Assembly: GCA_014281115.1 (NCBI GenBank)
Contig: JACONQ010000003.1
Span: 2,046,001 to 2,110,000, forward strand
Source: Laburnicola sp. R22_1
Lineage: Eukaryota; Ascomycota; Dothideomycetes; Pleosporales; Didymosphaeriaceae
Direction: 5' to 3'
DNA: 64,000 nucleotides
The notes below the pieces were generated by a model that was not told the DNA's origin, made no database searches, and worked only from the letters and a program-made list of their open reading frames with translations. Shown in pieces: positions 1-13,100 of this stretch. The translations under genes were made by a program, and so were the position numbers. Each line of letters starts with the position of its first letter. The stretch's first letter is position 1.

Positions 1-3000
1 TTGCTAGTAACGCTTGGTTGAACCTATATGCCAAAGCGCAGGCTTCCTTCTAGGCCCGTCGCGCTCTATCCTAGCTTGTATCCTTCCTATCACATCGTAT
101 TCCCTTTTAACGGGCTGAGACCAGAGCTCGCTGCGGCTTGGTCTAGGAATTGGCGCGCTAGTGGACTCGAGAAGCATAAGGGCGCGGAGTGCTCGATCGG
201 GTCGTTCTATCAGTTAGCGGAAGGAGCAACGGCGGATCTTAGCACTCTAGTTGCGTGGCTATACTATAAAGTAGGTATTACTGTGTGTTAGACTGCATCT
301 TGAGGTGTTTGGGATCGCTATGTCAAAGCTGGTTTCGCCGCTGGCAGCGCGTTGGCTGACTAAACAAGCACCCGGCCTTGCCTTATCACTGCTCCCAATC
401 CGAGGTCGGATTTAACGATAATCCGAACGCTAGTGCACCCCGCACAGCCACATATCTTGGTAATGAAACACCCCGCCAGTGCATGACGTAAGACGTGCGG
501 GGTCTCGCATTAGCCCGGATCGGTGGTTCGCTTCCGCTGGAAGTACTAATCGGCGGAGCGGCGCTGCATGAAATCGCGCCCTGCAGCGCGCATAGGGCTG
601 ATGATGACTTAGAATTAGAGGGGGGTTGCAAGGGTAGGATAAGGCTGGTCTACAAAAAGCCGGAGCGAAAAAGGCTTAATGTTGGCGCTGTGGGTAGGGA
701 ACTATGTTTTGCCACAACACAAGGCGCTGTACAAATCAGGCGCGGAGACAACGATGCGAACGTAAATTTGGGAAAAAAGTAGATTACCCACATCTGGGAT
801 TAGCTGCAGCGTATTATTTTCATAGAATTATTGCAATATTCGTTGTGCGCATAGGTTTTGCAGCTGCTGAAAGTCAAAGTACCGATGGTTTGTCCGGTCA
901 CATGGGGTGTCCGGTAACCCAGGGACGGATGTTAGCATAACTAATCTTCTGTATTAAAGCTTTTATATGCTAGAGAGGTGCATTTTAATAGTCTAGCCAC
1001 TGCTAAAACCAAAATAGGTGGCGCTTCTAGAGTACAAATATCCCAACTGAGCACTTGCTAACTAAAATAATCTCTCCTTATGGTATGTCGACTTAGGTAC
1101 AGATCTCTAACTAACATTTATCAGGCCATGCTTACGGTTATCTATTCAGTTAATCTGCCTTATGGCTGTAGCATTTGACACCTTTATACCCCCTTGGCAA
1201 CATGTTAGATCCGACTCCTGGATAGATAATCTTACTAGCGCTTAATGTTAGCCATTTCGGTTGCCTTACAGAGAATTACAGCCTCTACTTACTTTGGAAA
1301 TCTAAGCTTAAGATGATGTGGATTTAAAAGCATCATGCCAGAGTCATTAGCGCAGTTTTCTGTGGCATATACCAAGCAGTGTCCGCCCTTATCTGGGCGA
1401 ATAAGGCTAATATAAGCGTTGTGCCATTCGCTGTAAACCATACTCTCCACAAGGTACTGCCGTTTTATGCAACTAGTTGCTTCTTCTACTGGATACTAAT
1501 GGGTGCGGTTTCGTGAAGGTTTTCCTACTCCTTGCGCTAATGTTGTGATAACAATACTAACGGCACCAGGTTCTCTAATGCGGTTGTCTCGTGGGAGGAG
1601 ATTTAAGTCTTGGATGGTGCTCGCTTGACTAAGGTAGGTGAGCATTAAACAGAGCAGGTAGGTAATCCTGTATATTGTGGCGGTTGTTGAATGTTGTGGT
1701 TGTATGTGGCCCTGCGTTCGAGGGCAAATGAGCGTAAGATAGAAAGCAAGAACGAAATCGAGTCTGTTGGATTGGTATTTGATCTTGTATAAGGTTGTGA
1801 TGGAAACGACTTATGGCTGGGCAGGCTACTTATAGTGCGGGACACGGGGGCGAATAGTGCATGTTATGGTGAGGGGGCGCGACGTTAACTTTATAATCCC
1901 GAACGGTTGAATAAATAACAGCCTCACGTTTTATTGACTGCAGGTCCCTCGCAGTGGCTTTGCGCTCCCGACGGCGCCCCGCATTAATAGATAAGTGAAT
2001 TAGCAAGCTTCGGACCCACCTACTTATAACTTTATCAATACTTGACTAATTCAAGATTCATTTGGACAAGCGAATAGCTCTATAATTGGAAATCTCTATC
2101 GTCTAAAAATTGTTAGGATTGGTTAATTATTAACAAAGTTATAAGTTAGTGAGTAAAGCTTTATTACAACTTTAATATTTTCTTATATAATCTTATAATC
2201 CAGTACTATAACCCTAAGATTTAATTTGTAGGCTAAGTTGCATTATAATGCTTCCATAATAAAAAGGAGTCCCTAGAATTTTATAGAGGTAGTATTTTTT
2301 TCCTACTCTTAATTAGCATAAAAGCAAAGGCCCATATTATAAATCTTAGATACTTTAGTCTTTCTACTATAGGTAAACTTAATCTATAATTAAGTACTAC
2401 CTATTTTTATAATGCGTTTACTTGTAGCTTACCCTTTATATTCTCTTATATCCTATATCTCTGCACAATTAATAACTCAAGGACTCTATAATCATTAGGT
2501 TACTTTAGACTATACACCAAATGTATATTATTAAATTTACTACCTACATTATACTAATATTTTATAGTTATGGTTCTGTAGTAACAACCAATGGCAATAT
2601 TGTTCACGCCCATTATCATCGCCTATTAAGAATTGTGTCTCTGCTGATCGGATGAATAATGTATCGTCTATTGCTATTGATTTAGGTCTATGTTGCCGCT
2701 TCTATAGGTAAAAATAAGTAGACATAGTTCTTAGTGCTAAGCTAATTATAGACAAGGGATTCTTACTGCACCGCACCTTATGAGGGATGGGGTGGCGAAG
2801 GAGTCTGGTACCCAGGTTCTTCCGCAGTGTCTCAAGATTTTAGAGAAGGAGTTGGTAGTTTTCGCTGTTTACAAAGCACATGGGAATGTCCTAGAAAATA
2901 CTTAGGCTTGTCAACTTCTGCATGTGTTACGGCTTATACTGTTACGGCTTCTAGTACTTCTGTTTAACCTTTTCTAGTAAGGCTTTTATATCTTACTTTA

Positions 3001-3970
3001 TATAGCTATAAGTATTTTATTATAAGGTATATAGCTGTGTAGATTGCACAAGCGCTTAAAATAGCATATTGTTAACTGAATTGTTTGCGGCGACAGTTCG
3101 CGCATTAGCTTGTACCCCCTGCTCAGTCACGAAATGTGATATGCTCGCAAGTTTCGGAGCTATTGGGCGGAGGTCTACTGTCTAGCCCTTCGACGCGAGA
3201 CGCACCCTGACACGAGACAACTTTGTAGGTTAAAGGTTGGTATAACTTCCAAGAATAGTTGCTTGCCAGCACAACTATGTGCCGACTTCGAATAAGTAAT
3301 TCTTTACCTGTCCACCGATTCGTGACGAGCGATATGCAGTGGTGATGCGGCTATTAGCCGTTTTGCTGGTGCCGTCGATCGCTACCGTGGGAAGTCAACC
3401 CTACCTATATACGATCATGAAACTACTACAGAATATTGGACAAATGGAACGATTGTTTAACATAAGAAGAATATAGTCCGAGCTTAATACCCTGTGTCTA
3501 GTCTGAGAAAATACAACTCCGAGAGCTTCTCCGAGCAAACACGGAGTTCTTGGAGCGGCAGGGTTACCGAAGCGAGCCGCGTTATGTATAAGCGAGCTTA
3601 CATACACAGCTTCACGGTATTAGCGCTAAGCCTATTGTACTAGCTGTGGCGAAGGTCAGTGCTTCATGCCAAGAGTTTGCTGGCGTTGGTATCATCTCAA
3701 GCGCCATCGTCATTACCACATCCACATACCTTAGCAATGCAAGATTCTCCTGCCCTTCTAGTAAGTAGCATTTACTGACTAGTCGTAGTAATGTAACCGA
3801 CGACGACAACGACAACGACGGTTCCCGTACCTTGGACGCTCGTACGTCGACGCCTCTCCACACCGCCGCTGACCGCGCGAGCATCATTTGCACAACGCAC
3901 CTACTTCCCGATCCTCTCATCGCTGTTATACATAAGGGAATATCCTAGCGGGAGCTAGCTACAACTTTGA
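1..3970. other. Gene-poor stretch, partly AT-rich
   Basis: No open reading frame here shows a recognisable motif or a convincing exon-intron structure. About 1990-3060 is AT-rich and TpA-rich with few long frames, like an old transposon changed by C-to-T mutation. The rest has mixed composition, and its short frames on both strands look like chance. I see no tRNA-like or rRNA-like segment. Confidence 0.5.
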
Positions 3971-3976
3971 ATCTCT

Positions 3977-4315
3977 ATGGGCTCGGCCAGCTATACGCCA
4001 GGGTGCTGTATAGCCTACGAGCAAGGCGGCATCAACGCGATGGGCGGCAGTACCACACCAAAAAGAGTTGTGCTCCGCTTCAAAGTCAGATACGAGCTTG
4101 AGGAACGCGCAATCAACGAGAGTTACTTTACTCGAATTAGCTACGAGCCGGAAAATGACTACTACTCTCATTTAATGGCCGCTAATCACTCCTCTAAGAT
4201 GCATATCGTCCTTGATCTGCACTGTAACACGAATCCGACCATCGACAATCGTAAGATTCCATACGAAGTATATTCAGTGTCCAAAAAGGACGGTAAATTG
4301 TATGTGACCCTATGA
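3977..4315 (+). CDS. Unrecognised 112-aa ORF, possibly a gene remnant
   Basis: An ATG-started frame of 112 codons ends at TGA. The middle is rich in charged and aromatic residues (for example YELEERAINESYF) and reads more like protein than a random frame, but I recognise no family. A second open stretch, 4362-4673, follows in another frame without an ATG and with acidic leucine-rich content (LLLDVEDFGDSC). The two could be damaged exons of one gene; no convincing splice pair was found between them. Confidence 0.2.
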   Translation: MGSASYTPGCCIAYEQGGINAMGGSTTPKRVVLRFKVRYELEERAINESYFTRISYEPENDYYSHLMAANHSSKMHIVLDLHCNTNPTIDNRKIPYEVYSVSKKDGKLYVTL

Positions 4316-5145
4316 CTAAATGTGAGCTAGCTAATTAAGCAATGAAGCGAATTCGAACAACTTGATAGCAAAGCATGCGACCTTGCTCGCGAGCGCTGCA
4401 AAAGGGTTGGTTGGGGTACTTACCGAACTCAATCTGATGAATTGGATGGCGTCCTTGCATCGCATGGAGGACATGTCCCTCCTACATCCGTATCTTGAAC
4501 GTCAAGAGATAAAGGCAAGTCTCTCAATTGGAAACTTGCAGGCATGCATAGCTTTTGATCTGGACGGGCTCGTGCCGTGCTGCACCGAAGATAATCCCCT
4601 CTTACTTGATGTTGAGGATTTCGGCGACAGTTGCGATATGTCGTTACTTGAATATGACACATATCAAATGTAAAAATGATCAGTGAATCAAGATCTGCAA
4701 AAGTACGTTTTCGCGATGTGATATGAGAACGGTGGCTGCGGGTGCGAGTTTGCTGGTAGTGGAGAGGATGGTTTGCCAGCGTCGCACACAAGTGCGGGGC
4801 GCTGCCAGAGGCACGTGGGCCTGGACAGACACGAGGCTACGTGGTTGGCAGTACAAATGCAAGCTGCACGTCGACGCCAATTTTCCAAAACTGGCATGCT
4901 GTTATCGCAAGCAAGAGTGACTCTCATAATTAACATGGTCGCTGCTGTTGTGGTTCTATCACGTGTGTGCTGTTGCTGGAGCTTGATTTTCTGGAACTTT
5001 CTAGGAACCAGTCGACTTCTATTTTTAGTGTAAGCCCTTTGTTGGCCAACTCAGCGCGGCAGCGCGGCAACAAGACAGTCGCTCAGGCAGTTCCACCTGT
5101 CAATTCCCAAGATCTTGTAGAAGCCCATACTCATCGTCGGCTAAC

Positions 5146-5332
5146 ATGGATAGAGCCAGCCAGGCATTGGCGAAAGGTGTGCCTGAAGGCGTACGTCGAT
5201 CGTATCGCACCCTCGCAGACCACAGCGGCGTCTCTCATTCCACCCTTCAACACCGTGAAGCGGGTCGACAATCGATCGAGGAGAAAGCCCAGAGCCAACT
5301 TTATCTCTGGCCACCCGAAGCAAAAGCCGTAA
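5146..5332 (+). pseudogene. pogo-family transposase, N-terminal fragment
   Basis: The first ~55 codons from the ATG at 5146 read MDRASQALAKGVPEGVRRSY, then a HSTLQHR segment and EEKAQSQLYLWPPEAKAVIEF. This is the N-terminal psq-type helix-turn-helix and linker of fungal pogo/Tigger-type transposases. After about codon 60 the similarity stops and the frame runs into unrelated sequence, so the DDE catalytic part is missing. A C-terminal transposase fragment lies at 6280-7084 on the opposite strand, so the two are remnants of different insertions or of a rearranged one. Family assignment is from recalled conservation of the N-terminal block. Confidence 0.6.
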
Positions 5333-5499
5333 TCGAGTTTGCAGATACTGCTAATATAATAGATGATTTCGCGTACGTTGTCATCGATAAACAGCTAATG
5401 GGAGGCCTGTCATCATGTTTTCTGTTCACCCCGAAACTCAACCAAAATTTGACTTTGGCAGCTGATTTGATGGCTCCTACACGGCTACCTAGCTAGTAC

Positions 5500-6279
5500 A
5501 CAATGCCTGCTGCGCGAAAGCTGTCACGCGCTATCTCTAGCTATTAACCTCCCCCCCTGCGAAACGAAAGACCCCTGCATCCCGAAAGAAACGAGAGGTA
5601 CCTCGACTTCGCAGTAACCCCAACCTGCCCATATGTTACAATTCTCATAAAAAAATGAGCAGCATTATACTCAGGCCAAGATTTAGCTATGTTGTAGGTC
5701 GCATCTGAAAATTACATAGGGTTTGGTTGTCTGGTCGATATATTTGTACTCGGCGTGCTTCAATGCTGTACATTGTTTCTGCCGCCACAACGCCATCCTG
5801 TCTTATTGCTGGCTGAAAACTAAGAAAATTCGTCTGCAGAAGCATAAAATGCCTTCTATCCTACTTCCTAAGCTTCTATAGCTGTGGGTGTCGTGCAAAG
5901 TGCGTCTCTGCCACGGAGGTCAGTACATCTAGCACGCTCGAGCTATCGAAGCGGGAATGCCAATACAATTAGGTAACTCCGATGTTAACCCGGCATTAAT
6001 CAGCACGTTTTCTTACATATCGCCCAGCTTCTCGCTTGCCGCGGTCTAGCCTTCCCTGGGATGAAACACTGAGGCACTGTGTGCAGGAAAGAAGCACCGG
6101 CTCGCAACGCAACCCGCCCTCGTTGTAGGGTAGGCGAATGGCATTATCAATCGTATATCTTCAGCGGAAAGAACATCTGCAGGGCACTCTCTAAAACTGA
6201 CAGACGGTAGCCTATCACTGCAACCTGGTCGAGTAATGCGCAAAGTTCACGACACCTAGCGTGGCGAAGGATATGCTTA
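5500..6279. other. Intergenic, nothing recognised
   Basis: This stretch separates the two pogo fragments. No frame with motif content, repeat array or RNA-like structure was seen. Confidence 0.4.
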
Positions 6280-7084
6280 TTACGATTTATTGATTAAATC
6301 TACACAATGCTTGAAGTCAAGAACGGAGCAGTAATCCCCCAACCCCATCGTTTCGATCTCATCTTCAGCCACTTCTGCCTCGCTCTTCCGCGCCCTTTTC
6401 GCTGGCGCCTTCACAGGTGCAGAACTCTTGCGCTTCGCTCCGCGCTTCGCTCCGCGCTTTCCTTCCAGCGTCGCGACCTCATTCGCATCACGCTTCGCTT
6501 GTGCCTCTACAATGTCGTCGTAGCTCATCACTTTTGCCTCTCCGACCTTGGTAGACCTGACTGACTTGCGACAATTGCTTTCGTTGTTCTGCTCGAACAG
6601 AAGCCGGTTTTCGTCAAGGAGAAGAGCACGCTCAGCAAAGCACTTCTGAGCGGCGTTGGCTAGCTTCTGCAAACGATGCTTACTTGAGTTGTCCAGCAGT
6701 TGCGTGTCGTGATTGACTTGGCTATGCAGCGTAGCAAGAGCCTCCGATGTCACTGGCGTTTGGAGTATCTCGGTGCCTGCCATGCCTTTGTCGCTTGGAA
6801 CGCGCAGTTCGGCTAGTGGCTTCTGGATGTCTTTCAGCACTATGCGGGCTGAACGGATACAGACCTGTCTTGGACCAGCCGGACTTGATGTGTCGAATAC
6901 TAAGCGCCTGCTCGCGCGCACGGCTATAGAGAGATGTGAAATGCTGCTTGCCAACTGTGTTGACCCCACCTCGATACAGCTTTTCGACCTGTTCGCGATA
7001 CGCCGCCTTCAACGGGGCAAAAACGCCAACGTCGCACGGCTGGAGCTTCTGCGAAGTGTGCGATGGTATGCGACAATTGAACAA
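6280..7084 (-). pseudogene. pogo-family (DDE) transposase, C-terminal fragment with a frameshift
   Basis: On the minus strand the frame from 7084 reads PSHTSQKLQPCDVGVFAPLK, then HFTSLYSRAREQAL and GWSKTGLYPF. This is the block around the last catalytic aspartate and the following helix in fungal pogo-type DDE transposases. At about 6848-6856 the match moves to the next frame (RIVLKDIQKPLAELRVPSDK) and runs to the stop at 6280 through a coiled segment and a basic tail. A one-base indel near 6850 would reconcile the frames. The N-terminal two thirds are absent: the match starts only about 45 bp from the stop of the neighbouring NLR gene, so the element is truncated there. Confidence 0.72.
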
Positions 7085-7129
7085 AGCAATAACTGAAGTA
7101 TATATATGTTCTCCATAGTTACGGCCAAT

Positions 7130-10100
7130 CTAGCCAAACACCACAGCGCCGTTGACAGGAAATTGTTGTGTAGATCGCGTTCCTGTTGGGTATCGTGAAG
7201 TTAACCGATCGAGAAGGTGTGGTTGGGCCACTTGTTGGATCAACCCTGGTCTTTCCCAACATGTGTCGTTGCTGTTCTCTTCATGTGGGCATGGCAAGAA
7301 AGGATCCATCTTGAGCTTCCACACAGCCTTATCTGCAATCTTGATGCGATCGCTGCAAATTCCTATATCCACACCACCCTGTTCTGCCAGCCTTCTCAAG
7401 CACGGAAATGTAGCTGCGAAGTAGTCGTAATTCTGGGGAAGATAGTTGCACGTAGAACTTTTCCGCGTACTCCCTTTCGCGGCAGAAATGACTTCTCCAA
7501 GTTCGGAGCAAACAATTACTGTACCCACCGCATTCACGAGACCGAGCCAAGCCGTCTTCTTCGATTGTATTTCCAACTTTTTCATACACGTCCCTCTGCC
7601 AGGTTCGCGAACAACGTCCATAAATTCGAATCCGTATAGCTTCCCACGATCGCTCTCCCGTACTGCGTCTGAAGTGTTTAATAGATTGATGCTGAGTGCA
7701 AAAAAAAGCTCTTGGAGTAGAAGCTTGTTTGCTTGTCCTTCGAGAACACTTGTCTGACCAGCACGCTCCAAAACAGTTATGACTTCCACAGCGTCAGTGT
7801 GCGGTTCAACGTATGGTATCCTATCGCCCAGACCAGCCGCAAAACATGAGACATATACCTGGCTCATGTGCAAAAGTAGACTTAATTTCGGTACAAGCCA
7901 ACACCTACGTTGTGTCGCATCATACAAGACCACTGATTGGTGAGAGGCGTCGTGAAGAAGCTTCAGATAATTATTGGTAGGCGTGAATCGGATGCGATGG
8001 TGACTGTATCTGAAGTTTTTCTGTAGCCCTATAATCGCCGAAAGAGGGGCAGATGCTCCAAATTGGCCAAGAAGGGCATACCCATCCGATTCCAGCGATC
8101 GGGGCTGATCCCGACCACCAGAGTATCCAACACTAGCAGCGAGGTGTCGAGTTCCGAGGTTGATCTGAGCAACTTCACACCAGCCGACAAAACATCTCAT
8201 TGTTATAAAGTGAGAGTAATCATCTGCAGGCAAGCTGTTCTTCAGATCTAGAGTGTACGGGTTGATTTGGCCATCAGGGATGGTGATCAGATGAAATTGC
8301 GCACAGTTGCCATAAGTTGCTACTGGATACAACACAGTTTGATATCCGACGAAGACCAAACTGCCGTTGACCTCGAGACAAAACTCGGCTGCTGCAAGCG
8401 CTATCATTAGATTAAAGGATACTTCTAATCCTTTTCCAAATCCGTCGTGTGGGGTTGAGGGGGACTCAACTATAATGCAAGAGTCGAACAAAGATAGCCA
8501 GCAGCTGTGTTTAACGTCTGGCAGTGGGGACATCTTCAGGCTTACATGAGGTCGAAACGCATGTAGTTGGATCGCAGAGCCTCTCCCTGACAGGCCGTGT
8601 CCAGAATCCTCCGTGGTAACGTAGCGTTCCAACCGATACGTAGCTGATGAGATGAGATATCCGTCTTCGGCAGATGGTGTGCGCATAGCCTTGCAAAGCC
8701 AATCCAATACTTCAACAAGATCTAGAGCGGCAAGGCAAGTATGCTTGTTACCGAAATTGATCGACAAATTGGTGTAAGAACATGTAATCGACACCAGCGG
8801 GTCTCTCATAGCATATACACTAAACCCTGACTTGGTGTTAGCAAGCTCGTCTTACTTCAGTGTGTTCTATGTAGCTGTAAAACATACCACTGTGTGCTGA
8901 GTCTAGCTTAGCTCCATCTAGTATATCTAATAACTCCATAACGAAGTTAGCCCACTTGGACTGTTCCAGATACTCTTGGTAGGTCAAGGCATGGACATAT
9001 CCAAAATCCCCAACGAGCTCAGTCCTTAGGTTTGTGCACATAAGAACGACATCGTTCGCCACATCTGAAGCAAGGATAGCCGGTAATTCCCACTCCCAGG
9101 TGATGGAATCGAAGCTCACATGATCCTCTGCAATGATTTCGTTAACGAATTCCCTGAGTGACCCGTAATCATGCCTTGCCCTAGGATCTCTCCATGTTCT
9201 CAGGTATGGCGGGATTTCTCCCTTCTGATCCTTGAAGTCGACGTCAACCTTGCCTGTGTCGAGCAGCAGCTTGACCACCGCCTCGTGTCCGTTCTGTGCC
9301 GCCCACCATAGCGGCGTCCGTCCGTACTCGTCCTTCGCGTCGACGTCGACCTTGCCTGTGTCGAGCAGCAGCTTGACCACCGCCTCGTGTCCGTTCTGTG
9401 CCGCCCACCATAGCGGCGTCCGTCCGTACTCGTCCTTCGCGTCGACGTCGACCTTGCCTGTGTCGAGCAGCAGCTTAACCACCGCCTCGTGTCCGTTCTG
9501 TGCCGCCCACCATAGCGGCGTCCGTCCGTTCCCGTCCTTCGCGTCGACGTCGACCTTGCCTGTGTAGAGTAGCAGCTTGACTACCGCCTCGTGTCTGTTC
9601 TGTGCCGCCCACCAGAGCGGCGTCCGTCCGTTCCCGTCCTTCGCGTTGACGTCGACCTTGCCTGTGTCGAGCAGCAGCTTGACCACCGCCTCGTGTCCGT
9701 TCTGTGCCGCCCACCATAGCGGCGTCCGTCCGTACTCGTCCTTCGCGTCGACGTCGACCTTGCCTGTGTAGAGTAGCAGCTTGACTACCGCCTCGTGTCC
9801 GTTCTGTGCCGCCCACCATAGCGGCGTCCGTCCGTACTCGTCCTTCGCGTCGATGTCGACCTTGCCTGTGTAGAGTAGCAGCTTGACTACCGCCTCGTGT
9901 CCGTTCTGTGCCGCCCACCATAGCGGCGTCCGCCCGTACTCGTCCTTCGCGTCGACGTCGACCTTGCCTGTGTAGAGTAGCAGCTTGACTACCGCCTCGT
10001 GTCCGTTCCCTGCTGCCCAGCAGAGCGGCGTCCGTCCGTTCTCGTCCTTCGCGTCGACGTCGACCTTGCCTGTGTCGAGTAGCAGCTTGACTACCGCCTC

Positions 10101-13100
10101 GTGTCCGTTCTGTGCCGCCCACCAGAGCGGCGTCCGTCCGTTCCCGTCCTTCGCGTCGACGTCGACCTTGCCTGTGTCGAGTAGCAGCTTGACTACCGCC
10201 TCGTGTCCGTTCCCTGCTGCCCAGCAGAGCGGCGTCCGTCCGTTCTCGTCCTTCGCGTCGTCGGCGCCCTTGTCGAGCAGCAGCTTCACAATCGCCTTGT
10301 GGCCTCCTGTTGAAGCCGCCTGGAGTGCGTTGCCGAAGTGTCCACCCTGCGTGTTGACGTCGGCGCCCTTGTCGAGCAGCAGCTTCACAATCGCCTCGTG
10401 GCCTCCTTCTGAAGCCGCCTGGAGTGCGTTGTTGTAGCGTCCACCCTGCGTGTTGACGTCGGCGCCCTTGTCGACCAGCAGCTTCACAATCGCCTCGTGG
10501 CCTCCTTCTGAAGCCGCATACAGTGCGTTGTTGTAGCGTCCACCCTGCGCGTTGACGTCGGCGCCCTTGTCGAGCAGTAGCTTCACAATCGCCTCGTGGC
10601 CTCCTTCTGAAGCCGCATACAGTGCGTTGTTGTACTCTCCACCCTGCGCGTTGACGTCGGCGCCCTTCTCGAGCAGCAGCTTCACAGTCGCCTCGTGGCC
10701 TCCACATGAAGCCGCCTGGAGTGCATTGCCGTACTCTCCACCCCGCGCGTTGATGTTGGCGCCATTCTCGAGCAGCAGCTTCACAGTCGCCTCGTGGCCT
10801 CCGTATGAAGCCGCCTGGAGTGTGTTGCCGTACGTTCCACCCCGCGCGTTGATGTTGGCGCCATTCTCGAGCAGCAGCTTCACAGTCGCCTCGTGGCCTC
10901 CGTATGAAGCCGCCTGGAGTGCGTTGCCGTACTCTCCACCCCGCGCGTTGACGTCGGCGCCATTCTTGAGCAGCAGCTTCACAATCGTCTCGTGGCCGTT
11001 AGATGAAGCCGCCTGGAGTGCGTTGCCGTACGTTCCACCCCGCGCGTTGACGTCGGCGCCCTTGTCGAGCAGCAGCTTCACAATCGCCTCGTGGCCTCCT
11101 TCTGAAGCCGCATACAGTGCGTTGTTGTAGCGTCCACCCTGCGCGTTGACGTCGGCGCCCTTGTCGACCAGCAGCTTCACAATCGCCTTGTAGCCTTGGT
11201 ATGAAGCCGTCTGGAGTGCGTTGCCGTAGGCTCTACCCTGCGCGTTGATGTCGGCGCCCTTGTCGACCAGCAGCTCCACAATCGCCTCGTGGCCTCTATT
11301 TGAAGCCGCCTGGAGTGCGTTGCCGTACTCTCCACCCTGCGCGTTGACGTCGGCACCCTTGTCGAGCAGCAACTTCACAACCGCCTCGTGGCCTTCAAGT
11401 GAAGCCGCCTGGAGTGCATTGCCGTAGCTTCCACCCTGCGCGTTGACGTCGGCGCCCTTGTCAAGGAGTAGCTCCGTTGTCCTACAATGTCCGTTTTCTG
11501 CTGCGAGATACAACACAGTCTGGCCGTCGCTATCCTTCTTTTCCAACGCAATGGCTATCTCTTCTCTTTGACTCGGAAGCATATCCTCTAGTGTAGCTAA
11601 CAACCCAAATCGCGCTGCAAGATGTAATCCTGTACTGTTTTTAGGATATTGCTGGCTATAATTCCTGTACCTGTACGTCGAAGCTAGCAATACCTGCGTA
11701 GCGCTCGAAACCAACTTAATGTCGGAAAGAAACGAGCAGGCTAGCGCACATACATCGCCTTGCACCGTTACAGCATGCTCTCCCCAGTGCTTGGCTGCAT
11801 ACTCCAGGAACTTGCTTTCCCGGAGTCTCTCTTCAAAGTCTTCGTCAGATGAGCAGCTGCCCGTTTTGAACAGATCCAACGATAGGTAGGTGACGCATGT
11901 TAAGGTAATGTGCAGCGGAGCATCGGGGTTCCACGTGTCTCTGATGCGCTCGAAGTACTCTTGCGTAGTATAATGCACAAGACGGATAACAGCGCTTTCC
12001 CGATCGACCATGACAAGGCCAGCACACACGGATAGCAAGTCCTCAACGTCCGGTATATTTTCCGGATCGAGCTCCGTTTTGCCGAGCTCTACCGCTAGGG
12101 CATGGCATAACTCGGCCGTGGTGAGCGGCCTCCTTGCGTACGTAATCCACGACAGTACTTTCTTGGCTCGCTCTTTATCTCCGTCTAGTTGGCCTTCTAT
12201 GCGTTGAATGGCCTCGTTATATGCATCGCTGAGTGCAGCTGAGCCTTTCGACAGTCTGGCTAACGTCGACCTGACTTCTTTTACTGTTCGCTTATCTAGG
12301 AGCGAGTCCGTGTGCAGGCGGGCAAGAAGAAACCTAGAAGCCAGTAAGCTGATGTCATTCCCCAAGGTTGAACAGATCGCATACATGCCGTCTACCGCCT
12401 CCGCGATCTTGTCTTGCACCATTTCCTGCAGCACAGAATCACGCTGGATACATCTAGGCAGTCGGTACAACTGACCGGCCACAAATCGCCTCACGTCCTC
12501 ATCGCTAGCTCGTACCTCCAGCCTCTCCGCTTCTCGGAACTCGACTTGGATCTCCGGTATGAAGCGCGAGGTGGCTATGAGGCGAACATCTTGTCCTGCC
12601 TGCAACTCTCGGAGTCCGGCCAGAAACCGGCGGCGGGTGCCGTCGCTGTCCCGACACTCATCCAGAGCATCGACCACAATATAGACAGTGGAGTACTTCG
12701 CAAGTACTTCTCGGAGGGCGCCAAGAATCTCCTCAAGCGATGGCTTCGTCCCTCGGTCGGCATGCTGCTTGTGCAGTCGCTCCACAGGCTCCGCTATCGG
12801 CGGTCGAGCCTGCACCAGCTGCTTGACGATAGCTGCCAGCATACGAGAGGCATCCTGCTCTTCCTGTGCTTTGTAGTTGCAGTACACGTACGCAACTCCG
12901 ACTGAGCTGCTCTGCACGGACTTTAGCAGGTGGTCGATCGCGATCGCGGCCACTATCGTCTTGCCGGCCCCGGGAATTCCCGGGCAGAAGAGAGTGCCCT
13001 TCGGCTCACCGAGCCACCTTGCGAACTCGGGTGCGTCGAGAAACCACTGGCCCGTCCCCTCCTGTCTGCGACCTATGATGTCCGACTGCTGAGCGGGATA

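Noticed and set aside
28..940. Overlapping ORFs near the left edge
   Set aside because: Composition and length are as expected by chance; there are no motifs and no splice pairs that extend them.
7130..8809. The C-terminal family domain as a separate gene starting at ATG 8809
   Set aside because: Not excluded, but a 28-bp gap leaves no room for a promoter and terminator, and a consensus intron joins it in frame to the NLR; kept as the alternative in the NLR entry.
9475..10707. A 410-codon open frame on the minus strand and several plus-strand frames over the ankyrin array
   Set aside because: They are alternative frames of the 99- and 102-bp repeats: because the units are multiples of three and nearly identical, any stop-free frame in one unit stays open in all. 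Their Arg/Gly- or Ser-rich text has no domain.
9228..11429. A CRISPR-like array of regular repeats
   Set aside because: The repeats are contiguous 99/102-bp coding units without spacers and encode ankyrin repeats.
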